This document shows positions 1-9,958 of a stretch of DNA of 64,000 nt, piece after piece; within the stretch, counting starts at the first letter, position 1, and every line of letters begins with the position of its first letter. The stretch lies in the NCBI GenBank assembly GCA_965242565.1, contig OZ251457.1, forward strand, positions 806,001-870,000, read 5' to 3'. A program made the position numbers and the translations under genes. This DNA comes from CATQGW01 sp965242565. GTDB taxonomy: Bacteria; Chloroflexota; Dehalococcoidia; Bin125. The notes beneath the pieces were generated by a model. That model saw nothing but the letters and a program-made list of their open reading frames with translations, had not been told where the DNA came from and searched no databases.

Positions 1-996
<996 letters not shown>

Positions 997-1090
997 GGGT
1001 GTACAACTGAACCAACAACTGAACGAGAGGCGGCGCTCGCCGCCGCCCGCCGACCTGACGCCGGACGGCGTGGAGCCAGGACGCAACGCG

Positions 1091-3355
1091 ATGCACGAAC
1101 CCGACATGCTGGAACGAATCAACGCTGCCTACGCGCGGCTGCGCGCGGGCGTGGCGGTGGGCCGCGAGCGGCTGAATCGGCCGCTGACGCTGACAGAGAA
1201 GGTCTTCTTCGGGCACTTCGTCGATCCGCGCAACCAACCGCTGGGGCGAGGCGAGGATCACGCGGAGCTGGAGCCGGATCGGGTGGCGCTACAGGACGCG
1301 ACGGCGCAGATGGCGCTGCTGCAGTTCGAGCTGGCCGGTCTGGAGCGGGTGCTGACGCCGACCACGGTGCATTGCGATCACCTGATCCAGGCGCAGGTGG
1401 GGGCAGCGGCGGATCTGGCGCGGGCGGTGGACGAGAACGAAGAGGTGTACACCTTCCTGCGCAGCGCGGCGGCGCGCTACGGCGCGGGCTTCTGGAAGCC
1501 GGGCAGCGGGATCATCCACCAGGTGGTGCTGGAGAACTACGCCTTTCCGGGCGGAATGATGATCGGCACCGACAGCCACACGCCCAACGCGGGCGGTCTG
1601 GGGATGGCGGCGATCGGGGTGGGCGGCGCGGACGCGGTGGACGTGATGGCGGGGATCGGCTGGGGCGTGACGATGCCGCGGCTGATCGGCGTGCATCTGA
1701 CGGGCGAGTTGGACGGCTGGACGGCGCCCAAGGATGTGATCATCCGGGTCGCGGGCGAGCTGACTGTCAAGGGCGGCACGGGCGCGATCGTGGAGTATTT
1801 CGGGCCGGGTGTGGCGTCGCTCAGCGCGACGGGGCGCGGCACGATCACCAACATGGGCGCGGAGATCGGGGCCACGACGTCGATCTTCCCGTTTGACGAA
1901 CGGACGGCGGCGTATCTGGAGAGCACGGATCGGGCGGAGATCGCGGCGCTGGCGCGAGAGAATGCGGAGCATCTACGGGCGGACGACGGCGTGGAAGCGG
2001 CGCGGAACGAGATCTTCGACCGCGTGATCGAGATCGATCTGAGCGAGTTGGAGCCGGCCTGGGTGGGGCCGCACACGCCCGATCTGCGCAACACGGTCAG
2101 CGGGATCGGCGCGTTCATGGCCGAGCAGTCGTACCCGGTCGAGGTGACCAACGCGCTGATCGGCTCCTGCACGAACTCGTCGTATGAGGACATCAGCCGC
2201 GCGGCGCACATCGCGCGGCAGGCGGCGGAGGCAGGGCTGGAGCTGCGCGCGCCGCTGCTGGTGACGCCGGGCTCGGAGCAGATTCGGGCGACGACGGAGC
2301 GCGATGGGCAGCTGGCGACATTCGAGCAGGCCGGCGCGACGGTGCTGGCCAACGCCTGCGGGCCGTGTATCGGGCAGTGGAAGCGCGAGGACATCGCGGG
2401 CGACGAGCAGAACACGATCGTGACCTCGTTCAACCGCAATTTCCCGGGCCGCAACGACGCGAACCGCAACACGCTGGCGTTCATCGGCAGCCCGGAGCTG
2501 GTGGTGGCGACGGCGTTCGCGGGGACGATCGATTTCGACCCGCGCACGGACGCGATCGGGTACGACGGCGGCGAGTTCCGCTTTGCGCCGCCGAGCGGCG
2601 ACGAGCTGCCGCAGGCAGGTTTCGACAGCGGCGAATCGGGCTACATCGCGCCGCCCGCGGACGGCTCGAACGTGGAAGTGATCATCGTGCCCGAGAGCAA
2701 CCGTTTGGAACGGCTGACGCCGTTCCCGCGCTGGGACGGGCGCGATCTGACCGGGTTGACGCTGCTGCTCAAGACGCAGGGCAAGACGACAACGGATCAC
2801 ATCTCGCCGGCGGGCGCCTGGCTGCGCTTCCGCGGGCACTTGGGCAACATTTCGGGCAACCTCTTCGCGGGCGGCGTGAACGCCTTCGGCGGGGGCACGG
2901 GGACGACGCTGAACCAGCTGAGCGGCGAGGCCGGCCGGCCGGTCAACGAGGTGGCTCGGGGCTACAAGGAAGCCGGCGTGCGCTGGGCGGCGGTGGGCGA
3001 CGAGAACTACGGCGAGGGTTCGAGCCGCGAGCACGCGGCGATGGAGCTGCGGCACCTCGGCGGGGTGGTGGTGATCGCCCGCTCATTCGCGCGAATCGCG
3101 GAGACCAACCTCAAGAAGCAGGGGCTGCTGGCGCTCACGTTCAGCGATCCCGCGCACTACGACCTGATCGGGGAGACGGACACGCTCTCGATCCTCGGCG
3201 TCGCGGAACTGGCGCCGGATCGTCCGCTGGAGCTGCGGATCGAGCGGGCCGACGGCAGTTCGGACACGGTCAGCGTGAACCATACGTACACGGATGCGCA
3301 GATCGAGTGGTTCCGCGCGGGCAGCGCGCTGAACATGATCTCGGGGCGCGTGTAG
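1091..3355 (+). CDS. acn: Aconitate hydratase, mitochondrial type
   Basis: Converts citrate to isocitrate through cis-aconitate in the TCA cycle, using a [4Fe-4S] cluster. The protein has 754 residues, as expected for the mitochondrial-type family rather than the larger AcnA or the AcnB type. Cluster ligand motifs are visible: Cys in NALIGSCTNSSYED, and the Cys pair in NACGPCIGQW. The substrate-binding segments IGTDSHTPNAGGLG and NYGEGSSREHAAMELRHLGG (swivel domain) are intact. I chose ATG 1091 because AGGA lies 9 bases upstream; an in-frame GTG at 1070 would add seven residues but has no ribosome site. It sits between the carboxylase subunit and malate dehydrogenase, so the block looks like a TCA/propionate module. 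Confidence 0.95.
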   Translation: MHEPDMLERINAAYARLRAGVAVGRERLNRPLTLTEKVFFGHFVDPRNQPLGRGEDHAELEPDRVALQDATAQMALLQFELAGLERVLTPTTVHCDHLIQAQVGAAADLARAVDENEEVYTFLRSAAARYGAGFWKPGSGIIHQVVLENYAFPGGMMIGTDSHTPNAGGLGMAAIGVGGADAVDVMAGIGWGVTMPRLIGVHLTGELDGWTAPKDVIIRVAGELTVKGGTGAIVEYFGPGVASLSATGRGTITNMGAEIGATTSIFPFDERTAAYLESTDRAEIAALARENAEHLRADDGVEAARNEIFDRVIEIDLSELEPAWVGPHTPDLRNTVSGIGAFMAEQSYPVEVTNALIGSCTNSSYEDISRAAHIARQAAEAGLELRAPLLVTPGSEQIRATTERDGQLATFEQAGATVLANACGPCIGQWKREDIAGDEQNTIVTSFNRNFPGRNDANRNTLAFIGSPELVVATAFAGTIDFDPRTDAIGYDGGEFRFAPPSGDELPQAGFDSGESGYIAPPADGSNVEVIIVPESNRLERLTPFPRWDGRDLTGLTLLLKTQGKTTTDHISPAGAWLRFRGHLGNISGNLFAGGVNAFGGGTGTTLNQLSGEAGRPVNEVARGYKEAGVRWAAVGDENYGEGSSREHAAMELRHLGGVVVIARSFARIAETNLKKQGLLALTFSDPAHYDLIGETDTLSILGVAELAPDRPLELRIERADGSSDTVSVNHTYTDAQIEWFRAGSALNMISGRV

Positions 3356-3379
3356 GTGGGGTCGGGGAGCGAGCGGGCG

Positions 3380-3432
3380 GCCGACCCCCCAGTCCGCTTG
3401 CGCGGACAGCCCCCCTGCATAGGGGGGCGATT
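3380..3432 (+). repeat. Dispersed palindromic repeat, copy A (short form)
   Basis: Shares about 50 nearly identical bases with 20286-20337 and with the reverse complement of 63799-63900. It contains two nested inverted repeats: GTCCGC-TTGC-GCGGAC and CCCCCCTGCATAGGGGGG. This copy lacks the second half (the AGCCCCCTCTCA...GAGAGGCCGG segment) seen in the other two. It fills most of the 167-base gap between acn and mdh and could fold into strong RNA hairpins on either strand. Confidence 0.8.
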
Positions 3433-3522
3433 GCGGACAGGCCTCCGTGTGGGGCGCGATTTCTGAGCGCCGCGGCCTGCGGCGAGAGCGATCATGAGCG
3501 GTAGCGAAGGAGTGAGGGAGCA

Positions 3523-4458
3523 ATGCGCACGAAGGTGACCGTCGTCGGAGCGGGGAATGTGGGCGCGACGACCGCCCAACGGCTGGCCGAACGCGGCTAC
3601 GCCGATGTCGTCCTGATCGACATCGTCGAGGGCCTGGCCGAGGGCAAGGCGCTCGATATGTACGAGGCCAGCCCGGTGGTGGGCGTCGACTCGATCATCA
3701 GCGGCTCGACCGACTACGCGGCGACCGAGGGATCGGACATCGTGGTGATCACCTCCGGCGTGGCGCGCAAGCCGGGCATGAGCCGCGACGATCTGCTCAG
3801 CATCAACATGAAGATCGTCGACGAGGTGACGCGCAAGGCGATCGCCGCCTCGCCCAACGCGGTGCTGATCGTGGTCAGCAACCCGCTCGACGCGATGTGC
3901 CATGTCGCCTACGACGCGGCCGGCATCCCGGCGAACCGCGTGGTGGGGATGGCGGGCATTCTGGACACGGCGCGCTACCGCTCGTTCGTGGCGGAGGCGC
4001 TCAAGGTCAGCGTGGAGGATGTGCAGGCCTACGTGCTGGGCGGTCACGGCGACACGATGGTGCCGCTGGCGTCGTACACGACCGCGGCGGGCATCCCGAT
4101 CGGGGAGCTGCTGCCGCAGGATCAGATCGACGCGATCATCCAGCGCACGCGCGACGGCGGGGCGGAGATCGTGAACCTGCTCAAGACGGGCAGCGCGTTC
4201 TACGCGCCCTCGGCGGCGGTCGCGCAGATGGTGGACAGCATTGCGCTGGACAAGCGGCGCATCCTGCCCTGCGCGGCGCTGCTCGAAGGGCAGTACGGCG
4301 TGGACGGGCTGTTCATCGGCGTGCCGGTGATCCTGGGCGGCAACGGCATCGAACGGGTGCTGGAAATCTCGCTGACCGACGACGAGCAGGCGATGCTCAA
4401 ACACTCGGCCGACGCCGTGCAGGAGCTGGTCAACGACATGGCGCGGCTGGCCGACTAG
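3523..4458 (+). CDS. mdh: Malate dehydrogenase (LDH-like type)
   Basis: NAD-dependent interconversion of malate and oxaloacetate. The 311-residue protein starts with the Rossmann motif GAGNVGATTAQ; NAD specificity is suggested by the Asp ending strand 2 (VVLIDIVEG). The substrate loop ARKPGMSRDDLL carries the two arginines that mark malate rather than lactate dehydrogenase. The catalytic His is in LGGHGDTMVPL and the conserved Asn in VVSNPLDAM. ATG 3523 follows GGAG and GAGGGAG. It lies between acn and fumC, all co-oriented, and belongs with the TCA block. A copy of the dispersed hairpin repeat lies just upstream, so co-transcription with acn is uncertain. Confidence 0.96.
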   Translation: MRTKVTVVGAGNVGATTAQRLAERGYADVVLIDIVEGLAEGKALDMYEASPVVGVDSIISGSTDYAATEGSDIVVITSGVARKPGMSRDDLLSINMKIVDEVTRKAIAASPNAVLIVVSNPLDAMCHVAYDAAGIPANRVVGMAGILDTARYRSFVAEALKVSVEDVQAYVLGGHGDTMVPLASYTTAAGIPIGELLPQDQIDAIIQRTRDGGAEIVNLLKTGSAFYAPSAAVAQMVDSIALDKRRILPCAALLEGQYGVDGLFIGVPVILGGNGIERVLEISLTDDEQAMLKHSADAVQELVNDMARLAD

Positions 4459-4508
4459 CCGGCGGGACCAGTCGGCGCGGACCAACGACGGAAGACGGAG
4501 ATCAGACG

Positions 4509-5897
4509 ATGAGCGATGTGCGGATCGAATCGGACACGATGGGCACGATCGAGGTGCCTGCGGACCGCTACTGGGGGGCGCAGACGCAGCGCTCGCTGGA
4601 GAACTTCAAGATCGGCGACGAGCGGATGCCGCGCCCGGTGCTGCGCGCGATGGGCATCGTCAAGCACGCCTCGGCGACGGTCAATCAGGACTTGGGCAAG
4701 CTCGACGGCGGGCTGGCCGACGCGATCCGGCAGGCCGGACAGCAGGTGATCGACGGAGATCTGGACGACCACTTCCCGCTGGTCGTCTGGCAGACCGGCT
4801 CGGGCACGCAGTCGAACATGAACGCCAACGAGGTGATCTCGAACCGGGCGATCGAGATTCTAGGCGGCGAGCGCGGCTCGAAAACGCCGGTGCATCCCAA
4901 CGACCACGTGAACATGTCGCAGTCGTCCAACGATGTCTTCCCCGGCGCGATGGCGATCGCCACCGCCGAGCAGACGCACCACCACCTGATCCCCTCGCTA
5001 GAGCATCTGCTGGCGGCGCTGGCGGCGAAGGCGGCAGCCTGGAGCGAGATCGTCAAGATCGGGCGCACGCACTTTATGGACGCGGTGCCGCTGACGCTGG
5101 GGCAGGAGTTTTCGGGCTACTGCCAGCAGGTGCGCTACGGGATCGAGCGGGCGCGGGGCGCGCTGCCGCGGCTCTACGAGCTGGCGCTGGGCGGCACGGC
5201 GGTGGGCACGGGGCTGAACTCGCATCCGGAGTACGCGGATCGCGTGGCGGCGGAGATCGCGCGGATGACCGGGCTGCCGTTCGTCTCCGCGCCGAACAAG
5301 TTCGAGGCGCTGGCGGCGCACGACGCGCAGGTCGAGCTGGCCGGCGTGCTGAACACGCTTGCCGCCTCGCTGATGAAGATCGGCAACGATGTGCGGATGC
5401 TGGGTTCCGGCCCGCGGGCCGGGCTGGGCGAGCTGAATCTACCGGCCAACGAGCCGGGCAGCAGCATCATGCCGGGCAAGGTCAATCCGACGCAGTCGGA
5501 GGCGCTGACGATGGTCTGCGCGCAGGTGATGGGCAACGCGGTGGCGGTCAGCGTGGGCGGCTCCAACGGGCACTTCGAGCTGAATGTGTTCAAGCCGATG
5601 ATGGCCTTCAACAACCTGCAGAGCATCCGCCTGCTGGGCGACGCGGCGGTCTCGTTCACCGACAACTGTGTTGTCGGCACGGAGCCCAACGCGCAGCGGA
5701 TCGACGAGCTGATGCGCTCCTCGCTGATGCTGGTCACGGCGCTCAACCCGCATATCGGCTACGACAACGCGGCGAAGATCGCGAAGCAGGCGCACGAGGA
5801 GAACGGGACGCTGCTGGAAGCCGGCCTGGCGCTGGGCATCCTCAGCGAGGAGCAGTTCGCCGAGTGGGTGCGCCCCGAGCAGATGACCAGGCCGTAG
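4509..5897 (+). CDS. fumC: Class II fumarate hydratase
   Basis: Hydrates fumarate to malate; oxygen-stable, iron-free homotetramer. The 462-residue length is normal for FumC. The family signature GSSIMPGKVNPTQSEA is intact, with the catalytic Ser loop. Other conserved stretches are QTGSGTQSNMNANEVISNRA, HPNDHVNMSQSSND and KIGRTHFMDAVPLTLGQE. The chosen ATG gives the usual N terminus (ending PADRYWGAQTQRS) and has GGAG 8-9 bases upstream; the frame stays open far upstream inside mdh without coding character. Fifty bases separate it from mdh, so co-transcription is likely. Confidence 0.96.
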   Translation: MSDVRIESDTMGTIEVPADRYWGAQTQRSLENFKIGDERMPRPVLRAMGIVKHASATVNQDLGKLDGGLADAIRQAGQQVIDGDLDDHFPLVVWQTGSGTQSNMNANEVISNRAIEILGGERGSKTPVHPNDHVNMSQSSNDVFPGAMAIATAEQTHHHLIPSLEHLLAALAAKAAAWSEIVKIGRTHFMDAVPLTLGQEFSGYCQQVRYGIERARGALPRLYELALGGTAVGTGLNSHPEYADRVAAEIARMTGLPFVSAPNKFEALAAHDAQVELAGVLNTLAASLMKIGNDVRMLGSGPRAGLGELNLPANEPGSSIMPGKVNPTQSEALTMVCAQVMGNAVAVSVGGSNGHFELNVFKPMMAFNNLQSIRLLGDAAVSFTDNCVVGTEPNAQRIDELMRSSLMLVTALNPHIGYDNAAKIAKQAHEENGTLLEAGLALGILSEEQFAEWVRPEQMTRP

Positions 5898-5970
5898 TGG
5901 GGCCGTAGGAGACCGCAGAGGCCCTACTCTGCGCAAGACGCCAGACGGAAGCAGCCGAAAGGATCGCACG

Positions 5971-6450
5971 ATGCCGAGCCGACGCAACATGATCGCGATG
6001 ACCGACGAAGAGGCGAAGGAGTTCATCGAGACGGGCTGGACGCTCCAGGTGGCGTCGGTTGGTCACAACGGCTGGCCGCACCTGGTCGCGATGTGGTACG
6101 GGGTGATCGACGACAAGGTCCACTTCACCACCTACGCGAAGGCGCAGAAGGTGCTCAACCTGAAGCGCGACCCGCGGATCACGGTGATGCTGGAGAGCGG
6201 CACGGAGTACTCGAAGATCAAGGGACTGGTGATCGAGGGCGAGGCGGAGGTGGTGGAGAACGATCCCGATCTGGTGATCGCGGTGCAGGACGCGACAGGC
6301 CGCAAGCGCAACGAGAACGCCGGCGCCCAGGCCGCGACGCCGATGACGGACGACCAGCGTCGGGCGCAGGCGAGCAAGCGGGCGGTGGTGCGGATTGTTC
6401 CGAAGCGGGTGTATAGCTGGGACCACGCCAAGCTGGGCGGGCGCTACTAG
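5971..6450 (+). CDS. Pyridoxamine 5'-phosphate oxidase (PPOX)-like flavin/F420-binding protein
   Basis: A 159-residue split-barrel protein of the PPOX-like/FDOR superfamily, whose members bind FMN or F420 and reduce or sense small substrates. The fold signature is visible: an N-terminal acidic helix (TDEEAKEFIE), strands LQVASVGHNGWPHLVAMWYG and KVHFTTYAKAQKVLNLKRDPR, then VMLESGTEYSKIKGLVIEGEAEV. The KVLNLKRDPRITVMLE segment resembles F420-dependent PPOX enzymes, but cofactor choice is inference. ATG follows AAAGGA. It is the last gene of the TCA block and ends 12 bases before the nuclease-like gene. No substrate can be assigned. Confidence 0.8.
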   Translation: MPSRRNMIAMTDEEAKEFIETGWTLQVASVGHNGWPHLVAMWYGVIDDKVHFTTYAKAQKVLNLKRDPRITVMLESGTEYSKIKGLVIEGEAEVVENDPDLVIAVQDATGRKRNENAGAQAATPMTDDQRRAQASKRAVVRIVPKRVYSWDHAKLGGRY

Positions 6451-6462
6451 GGGGAGCTCGTC

Positions 6463-7581
6463 GTGGCCGAGCTCACCCAGATGTCACCGCCGACATTTGA
6501 GTACGAGGCGGAGTTTCAGAGCTGGCTGGCAGCTAACCCTGGCGCTCTGGAGCCGGGACTGTGGGTCGTCGGCTACGAATTCCCGATCGGGGCGAATCGA
6601 GCGGATCTGCTCGCCGTAGACGGCAGCGGGCGCCTTGTGGTGATTGAAGTGAAACGCGCCAACGCGACGCGTGAGGCCGTCGGGCAAGTGCTGGACTACG
6701 TCTCGGCGCTGGAGGAGATGGGATCGACCGAAATCGTGAGCGCTATTGACGCCGCAGAAGCGCGCCCCGAGTTCGCAGCTGTCGCCGATTTTGAGCTCGA
6801 GTTCGCGGAACGCTACGGCGACGCTCAGTTGTCGGACCTGATGCCGGTGCGAGCTCTCCTGGCTGCGACATCCGAGTCGCAGGAGACGGGCCGCGTCCTG
6901 GCGTACCTACAGAGCCTCGGAATGGACATCCGCAGCGTCGTCTTCAAAGGTGCGCTTGCCGAGGACGGAAAGCGGACATATCAGCGGAAGCGGGCAACGC
7001 CGCCACGAGACGCCGACGAGGGCGAGGCGCAATCGGCCGAGGAGGACGAGCTTGGCAAACGAGAGCCATGCCGGGCTCCGTTCCCTAAAGCCGGGACCAA
7101 GGGGCGGCGCAAGATTGAGGAGATCCACGAGCGGGCGAAAGGCTACCCGGGCGTTGAGTTGTTCTGGTCGATCCACTGCCTGATCTTGGACGCGCTTCCG
7201 GAGGCCCACGAAGTTCCGCGCGGGAAGCGTGACGCGAAGAGACAGGACCAGTGCGGGATCGCGCTCACGATGCCCTCCACACCCGAGGATGAAGAAGGCG
7301 GTCGACTCGAGTACGTCGTGATCCGGCTGTACCCGGTCGGGGCGGGCGTGATCGAAATTTTCGTGTACTGTCGCGCAGAGTGTCGAGCAGGCGATGACGC
7401 TGCACTGCTCAACACCCTGCCGAAGCGTCCCTTGTATCTGGGCAAGGATCGCCGAGTAGATGTGAACGGCCGCAACTTCTGTTTCACCGCCAAGACGTGG
7501 CCGCGCCACCAGGCGAATTTCGAGGCCGTGCTCCGCGCCATCCACAAGGGGTGGAAGGCGGAGTGGGAAGTACGGATATGA
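6463..7581 (+). CDS. PD-(D/E)XK nuclease-like protein (NucS/DUF91-type N domain) with unknown C-terminal domain
   Basis: The first ~160 residues look like the nuclease domain of the NucS/EndoMS-type or Shedu-like PD-(D/E)XK fold: Asp in NRADLLAVDGSGRLVVIEVK is followed 11-13 residues later by the E-x-K motif IEVK, then an alpha helix with Gln (AVGQVLDYVSAL) that matches the QxxxY element. Residues ~175-215 are a charged linker. Residues ~220-372 form a second domain (ERAKGYPGVELFWSIHC onward) that I do not recognise; it is not the N-terminal DNA-binding domain of canonical NucS. GTG start with GGGGGAG upstream. Role could be DNA repair or defence; no partner gene is adjacent. Convergent with copA. 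Confidence 0.6.
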   Translation: MAELTQMSPPTFEYEAEFQSWLAANPGALEPGLWVVGYEFPIGANRADLLAVDGSGRLVVIEVKRANATREAVGQVLDYVSALEEMGSTEIVSAIDAAEARPEFAAVADFELEFAERYGDAQLSDLMPVRALLAATSESQETGRVLAYLQSLGMDIRSVVFKGALAEDGKRTYQRKRATPPRDADEGEAQSAEEDELGKREPCRAPFPKAGTKGRRKIEEIHERAKGYPGVELFWSIHCLILDALPEAHEVPRGKRDAKRQDQCGIALTMPSTPEDEEGGRLEYVVIRLYPVGAGVIEIFVYCRAECRAGDDAALLNTLPKRPLYLGKDRRVDVNGRNFCFTAKTWPRHQANFEAVLRAIHKGWKAEWEVRI

Positions 7582-7606
7582 CAGCAGAGGGGGTGCGGCA
7601 GCCCGC

Positions 7607-9874
7607 TTAGTTTGGGCGCCGGCGCTGGAGGCGCAGGGCGTTGGTGAGCACGCTGAGGCTGGAGAGCATCATGGCAATGGCGGCGATGATCGGCTCGAAT
7701 GCGCCGCGCTCGCCGAAGGCCCACTCGAGGCCGCCGGGGACGCCGCCGACAGCGTCGAAGATCGGCACGCCGATGCCGGCGGCGAGCGGAATCAACAGCA
7801 GGTTGTAGGCGAAGGCGAAGGCCAGGTTTTGGGCGATCGTGCGGCGCGTTGCGCGAGCCAGCGCCAACGCCTGGGCGACGGTGCGCGGGTCGTCGCGCAT
7901 CAGCGTGGCGTCGCCAGCGTCCACCGCCAGGTCCGCGCCGCTGCGCAAGGCCATGCCGGCGTCGGCCTGGGCCAGGGCGGGGGCGTCGTTTATGCCGTCG
8001 CCGACCATGGCGACGGTCGCGCCCTGCGCCTGAAGGCCGGCGACGATGCCGGCTTTCTCCTCGGGCAGCGCCGAGGCGACCAGCTCATCCACGCTTACCT
8101 GCGCGCCGACCGACTGCGCGACCTGCTCGGCGTCGCCGGTCACCATCAGCACTCGCACACCCATGCGCTGCAAGCCTGCGACTGCGTCGCGCGCGCCCTC
8201 TTTCAGCTGATCAGCTGTCCAGATTGTGCCGACGACCAAGCCGTCGAGGGCGACGAACAGCGCGGTGGCGTCGGGGCGGCCGCTCGGCAAGGCGGCTGTC
8301 TCGACGGCCAACTCACGCATCATCCGCAGGTTGCCGACCGCGACTTCGCGGCCTCCGACTCTGCCGACTGCGCCGCGGCCGGGTAGGGCACGGAAGTCGT
8401 CGATTGGTGCGATTTCGAGCTCCAGTTCGCGGGCGTGCTCCACAACCGCGGCGGCGAGCGGGTGCTCCGAGGCGGATTCCACCGCGGCGGCCAGGGCGAT
8501 CAGGTCGTGCTCGGCCAGCATGTCGGACTGCGCATCAACGACGCGGTGGCGGCCTGTGGTGAGCGTTCCGGTCTTGTCGAAGACGACGGTGTTCACGCGG
8601 GCGGCGCGTTCGAGCGCTTCGGCGTCGCGGAAGAGGATGCCGAACGCGGCGGCGCGCCCTGCGCCGGCCGCGATCGCAGCGGGTGTGGCGAGTCCGAGCG
8701 CGCAGGGGCAGGCAACGACCAGCACGGCGACGGCAGTGAGCAGGCCGAGCGTCCAGGCCGGCTCGGGGCCGAAGGCGGCCCAGAGCGCGAAGGCCAGCGC
8801 GGCGACGGCGATGACGGCGGGGACGAAGACGGCGGCGATGCGGTCGGCGAGACGCTGGATGGGCGCTTTGGAGGCCTGGGCGCGCTCGACGGCGGTGGCC
8901 ATCCGCGCGAGCGCGGTGCCCGCGCCGACCTCGCGGGCTTCGTAATGCAGCGCGCCGTCGAGATTGACCGTGCCGGCAAAGACAGACGCGCCAATGTCCT
9001 TGGCGACCGGCGCGCTCTCGCCGGTGAGCGAGGCCTCGTCGACCGAGGACATACCGCTCACAACGACGCCGTCAACGGCGATTCGCTCGCCGGGGCGGGC
9101 GACGAGCAGGTCGCCGACGATCACCTCGTCTGCGTCCAGATCCAGTTCCTCGCCGTCGCGGACGATGCGGGCGCGTTGGGGGCGGAGGGCAAGCAAGCCG
9201 GCGACGGCGGAGGCGGCGCGGCGCTTGACGCGGGCTTCGAGCCAGCGTCCGAGCGTGACGAAGCCGACGATGATCAGGGCGGTGTCGAAGAACACATCGC
9301 GCGCTGCGCCGGCGGACTCGAAGGCTCCGCCGCCGAACGTCGCTGCGGCGCTGTAGGCCCAGGCGGCAGCTGCGCCCAGGGTGATCAGCGTGTCCATGTT
9401 TGCGCCGCCGCGCAGGCGCAGGCCCTGCCGGGCGATGGGCCAGCCGGTGATCGCGAGCGCGGGGGTGGCGACGACGAACATCAGAGTGAAGAGCAAGTCG
9501 CGATCCCAGCCGAGTTCGGCCCAGCGGTTGACCTGCATGGCAGCGAACATCGCCCAGCCGAGCGCGAGCGCTCCGGCGGCGCGCCAGGCGAGTCCGGCGA
9601 GCGCGCGATCCTGCGGCTCGGCGGTCTCGAGTTGGGGCGCTCCGAGTCGGTAGCCGGCGCGCTCGATCGCGGCGGCGAGCGCTGTCTGATCGGGGGCTCC
9701 GCCGTCCAGCTCGAGTACAGCGCGGCCGGTCAAGAAGTCGGCGCTCGCGCCCGCTACGCCGTCAACCGAGACGAGTGCGCGCTCGACGCGGCGCACGCAG
9801 GCGGCGCAGTGCATGCCCTCGACCGCGAGGACGGTCTGGGTATCGGATTCGACGTTGGTGCCGGCCACGCTCAT
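7607..9874 (-). CDS. copA: Cu+-exporting P1B-type ATPase
   Basis: Membrane ATPase that expels Cu+ (or Ag+) from the cytoplasm. Domains in order: one heavy-metal-associated domain with GMHCAACVRRVERAL near residue 20; transmembrane pairs; actuator domain (GES in SLTGESAPVAKD); the CPC metal site in ACPCALGLATPAA; phosphorylation motif DKTGTLT; nucleotide-binding SEHPLA; hinge GDGINDAPALAQAD; and the last helix with MMLSS, the Met-x-x-Ser pattern of the Cu+ subgroup. About 755 residues, normal length. ATG 9874 is preceded directly by an in-frame GTG at 9877, which lies 6 bases after TACACT on this strand, so a leaderless GTG start is also possible. No Shine-Dalgarno is visible. Divergent from the ATP-grasp gene. 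Confidence 0.95.
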   Translation of the reverse strand: MSVAGTNVESDTQTVLAVEGMHCAACVRRVERALVSVDGVAGASADFLTGRAVLELDGGAPDQTALAAAIERAGYRLGAPQLETAEPQDRALAGLAWRAAGALALGWAMFAAMQVNRWAELGWDRDLLFTLMFVVATPALAITGWPIARQGLRLRGGANMDTLITLGAAAAWAYSAAATFGGGAFESAGAARDVFFDTALIIVGFVTLGRWLEARVKRRAASAVAGLLALRPQRARIVRDGEELDLDADEVIVGDLLVARPGERIAVDGVVVSGMSSVDEASLTGESAPVAKDIGASVFAGTVNLDGALHYEAREVGAGTALARMATAVERAQASKAPIQRLADRIAAVFVPAVIAVAALAFALWAAFGPEPAWTLGLLTAVAVLVVACPCALGLATPAAIAAGAGRAAAFGILFRDAEALERAARVNTVVFDKTGTLTTGRHRVVDAQSDMLAEHDLIALAAAVESASEHPLAAAVVEHARELELEIAPIDDFRALPGRGAVGRVGGREVAVGNLRMMRELAVETAALPSGRPDATALFVALDGLVVGTIWTADQLKEGARDAVAGLQRMGVRVLMVTGDAEQVAQSVGAQVSVDELVASALPEEKAGIVAGLQAQGATVAMVGDGINDAPALAQADAGMALRSGADLAVDAGDATLMRDDPRTVAQALALARATRRTIAQNLAFAFAYNLLLIPLAAGIGVPIFDAVGGVPGGLEWAFGERGAFEPIIAAIAMMLSSLSVLTNALRLQRRRPN

Positions 9875-9883
9875 CACGGTTTC

Positions 9884-9921
9884 AGTGTACGGACAAGCGG
9901 CGGGCGAGCGGCGGATACACT
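9884..9921. promoter_or_regulatory. Divergent promoter with symmetric -10 boxes (copA / ATP-grasp)
   Basis: The gap holds AGTGTA at 9884-9889 and TACACT at 9916-9921, which are reverse complements, so each strand has one TACACT hexamer resembling a -10 element. On the - strand it lies 6 bases from an in-frame GTG and 9 from the ATG of copA. On the + strand it lies 37 bases before ATG 9959, with GGAGGAGG between. -35 boxes are not convincing. The arrangement could also be a 6-bp operator half-site pair, for example for a copper regulator; no regulator gene is adjacent. Confidence 0.4.
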
Positions 9922-9958
9922 CGCGCGCAGATTGCGTCTGCGATGTGGAGGAGGCCTG

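Noticed and set aside
3380..3432. C-rich hairpins as classical Rho-independent terminator of acn
   Set aside because: Stems are strong, but no T tract follows and the same sequence recurs in both orientations, so I call it a dispersed repeat.
5898..6463. PPOX protein as a true PdxH (vitamin B6) enzyme
   Set aside because: It is shorter than PdxH and lacks the C-terminal PdxH signature; the family is broad.
7699..9653. Several long + strand frames opposite copA
   Set aside because: All are Arg/Pro/Ala-rich shadows of a well-conserved P-type ATPase in GC-rich DNA.
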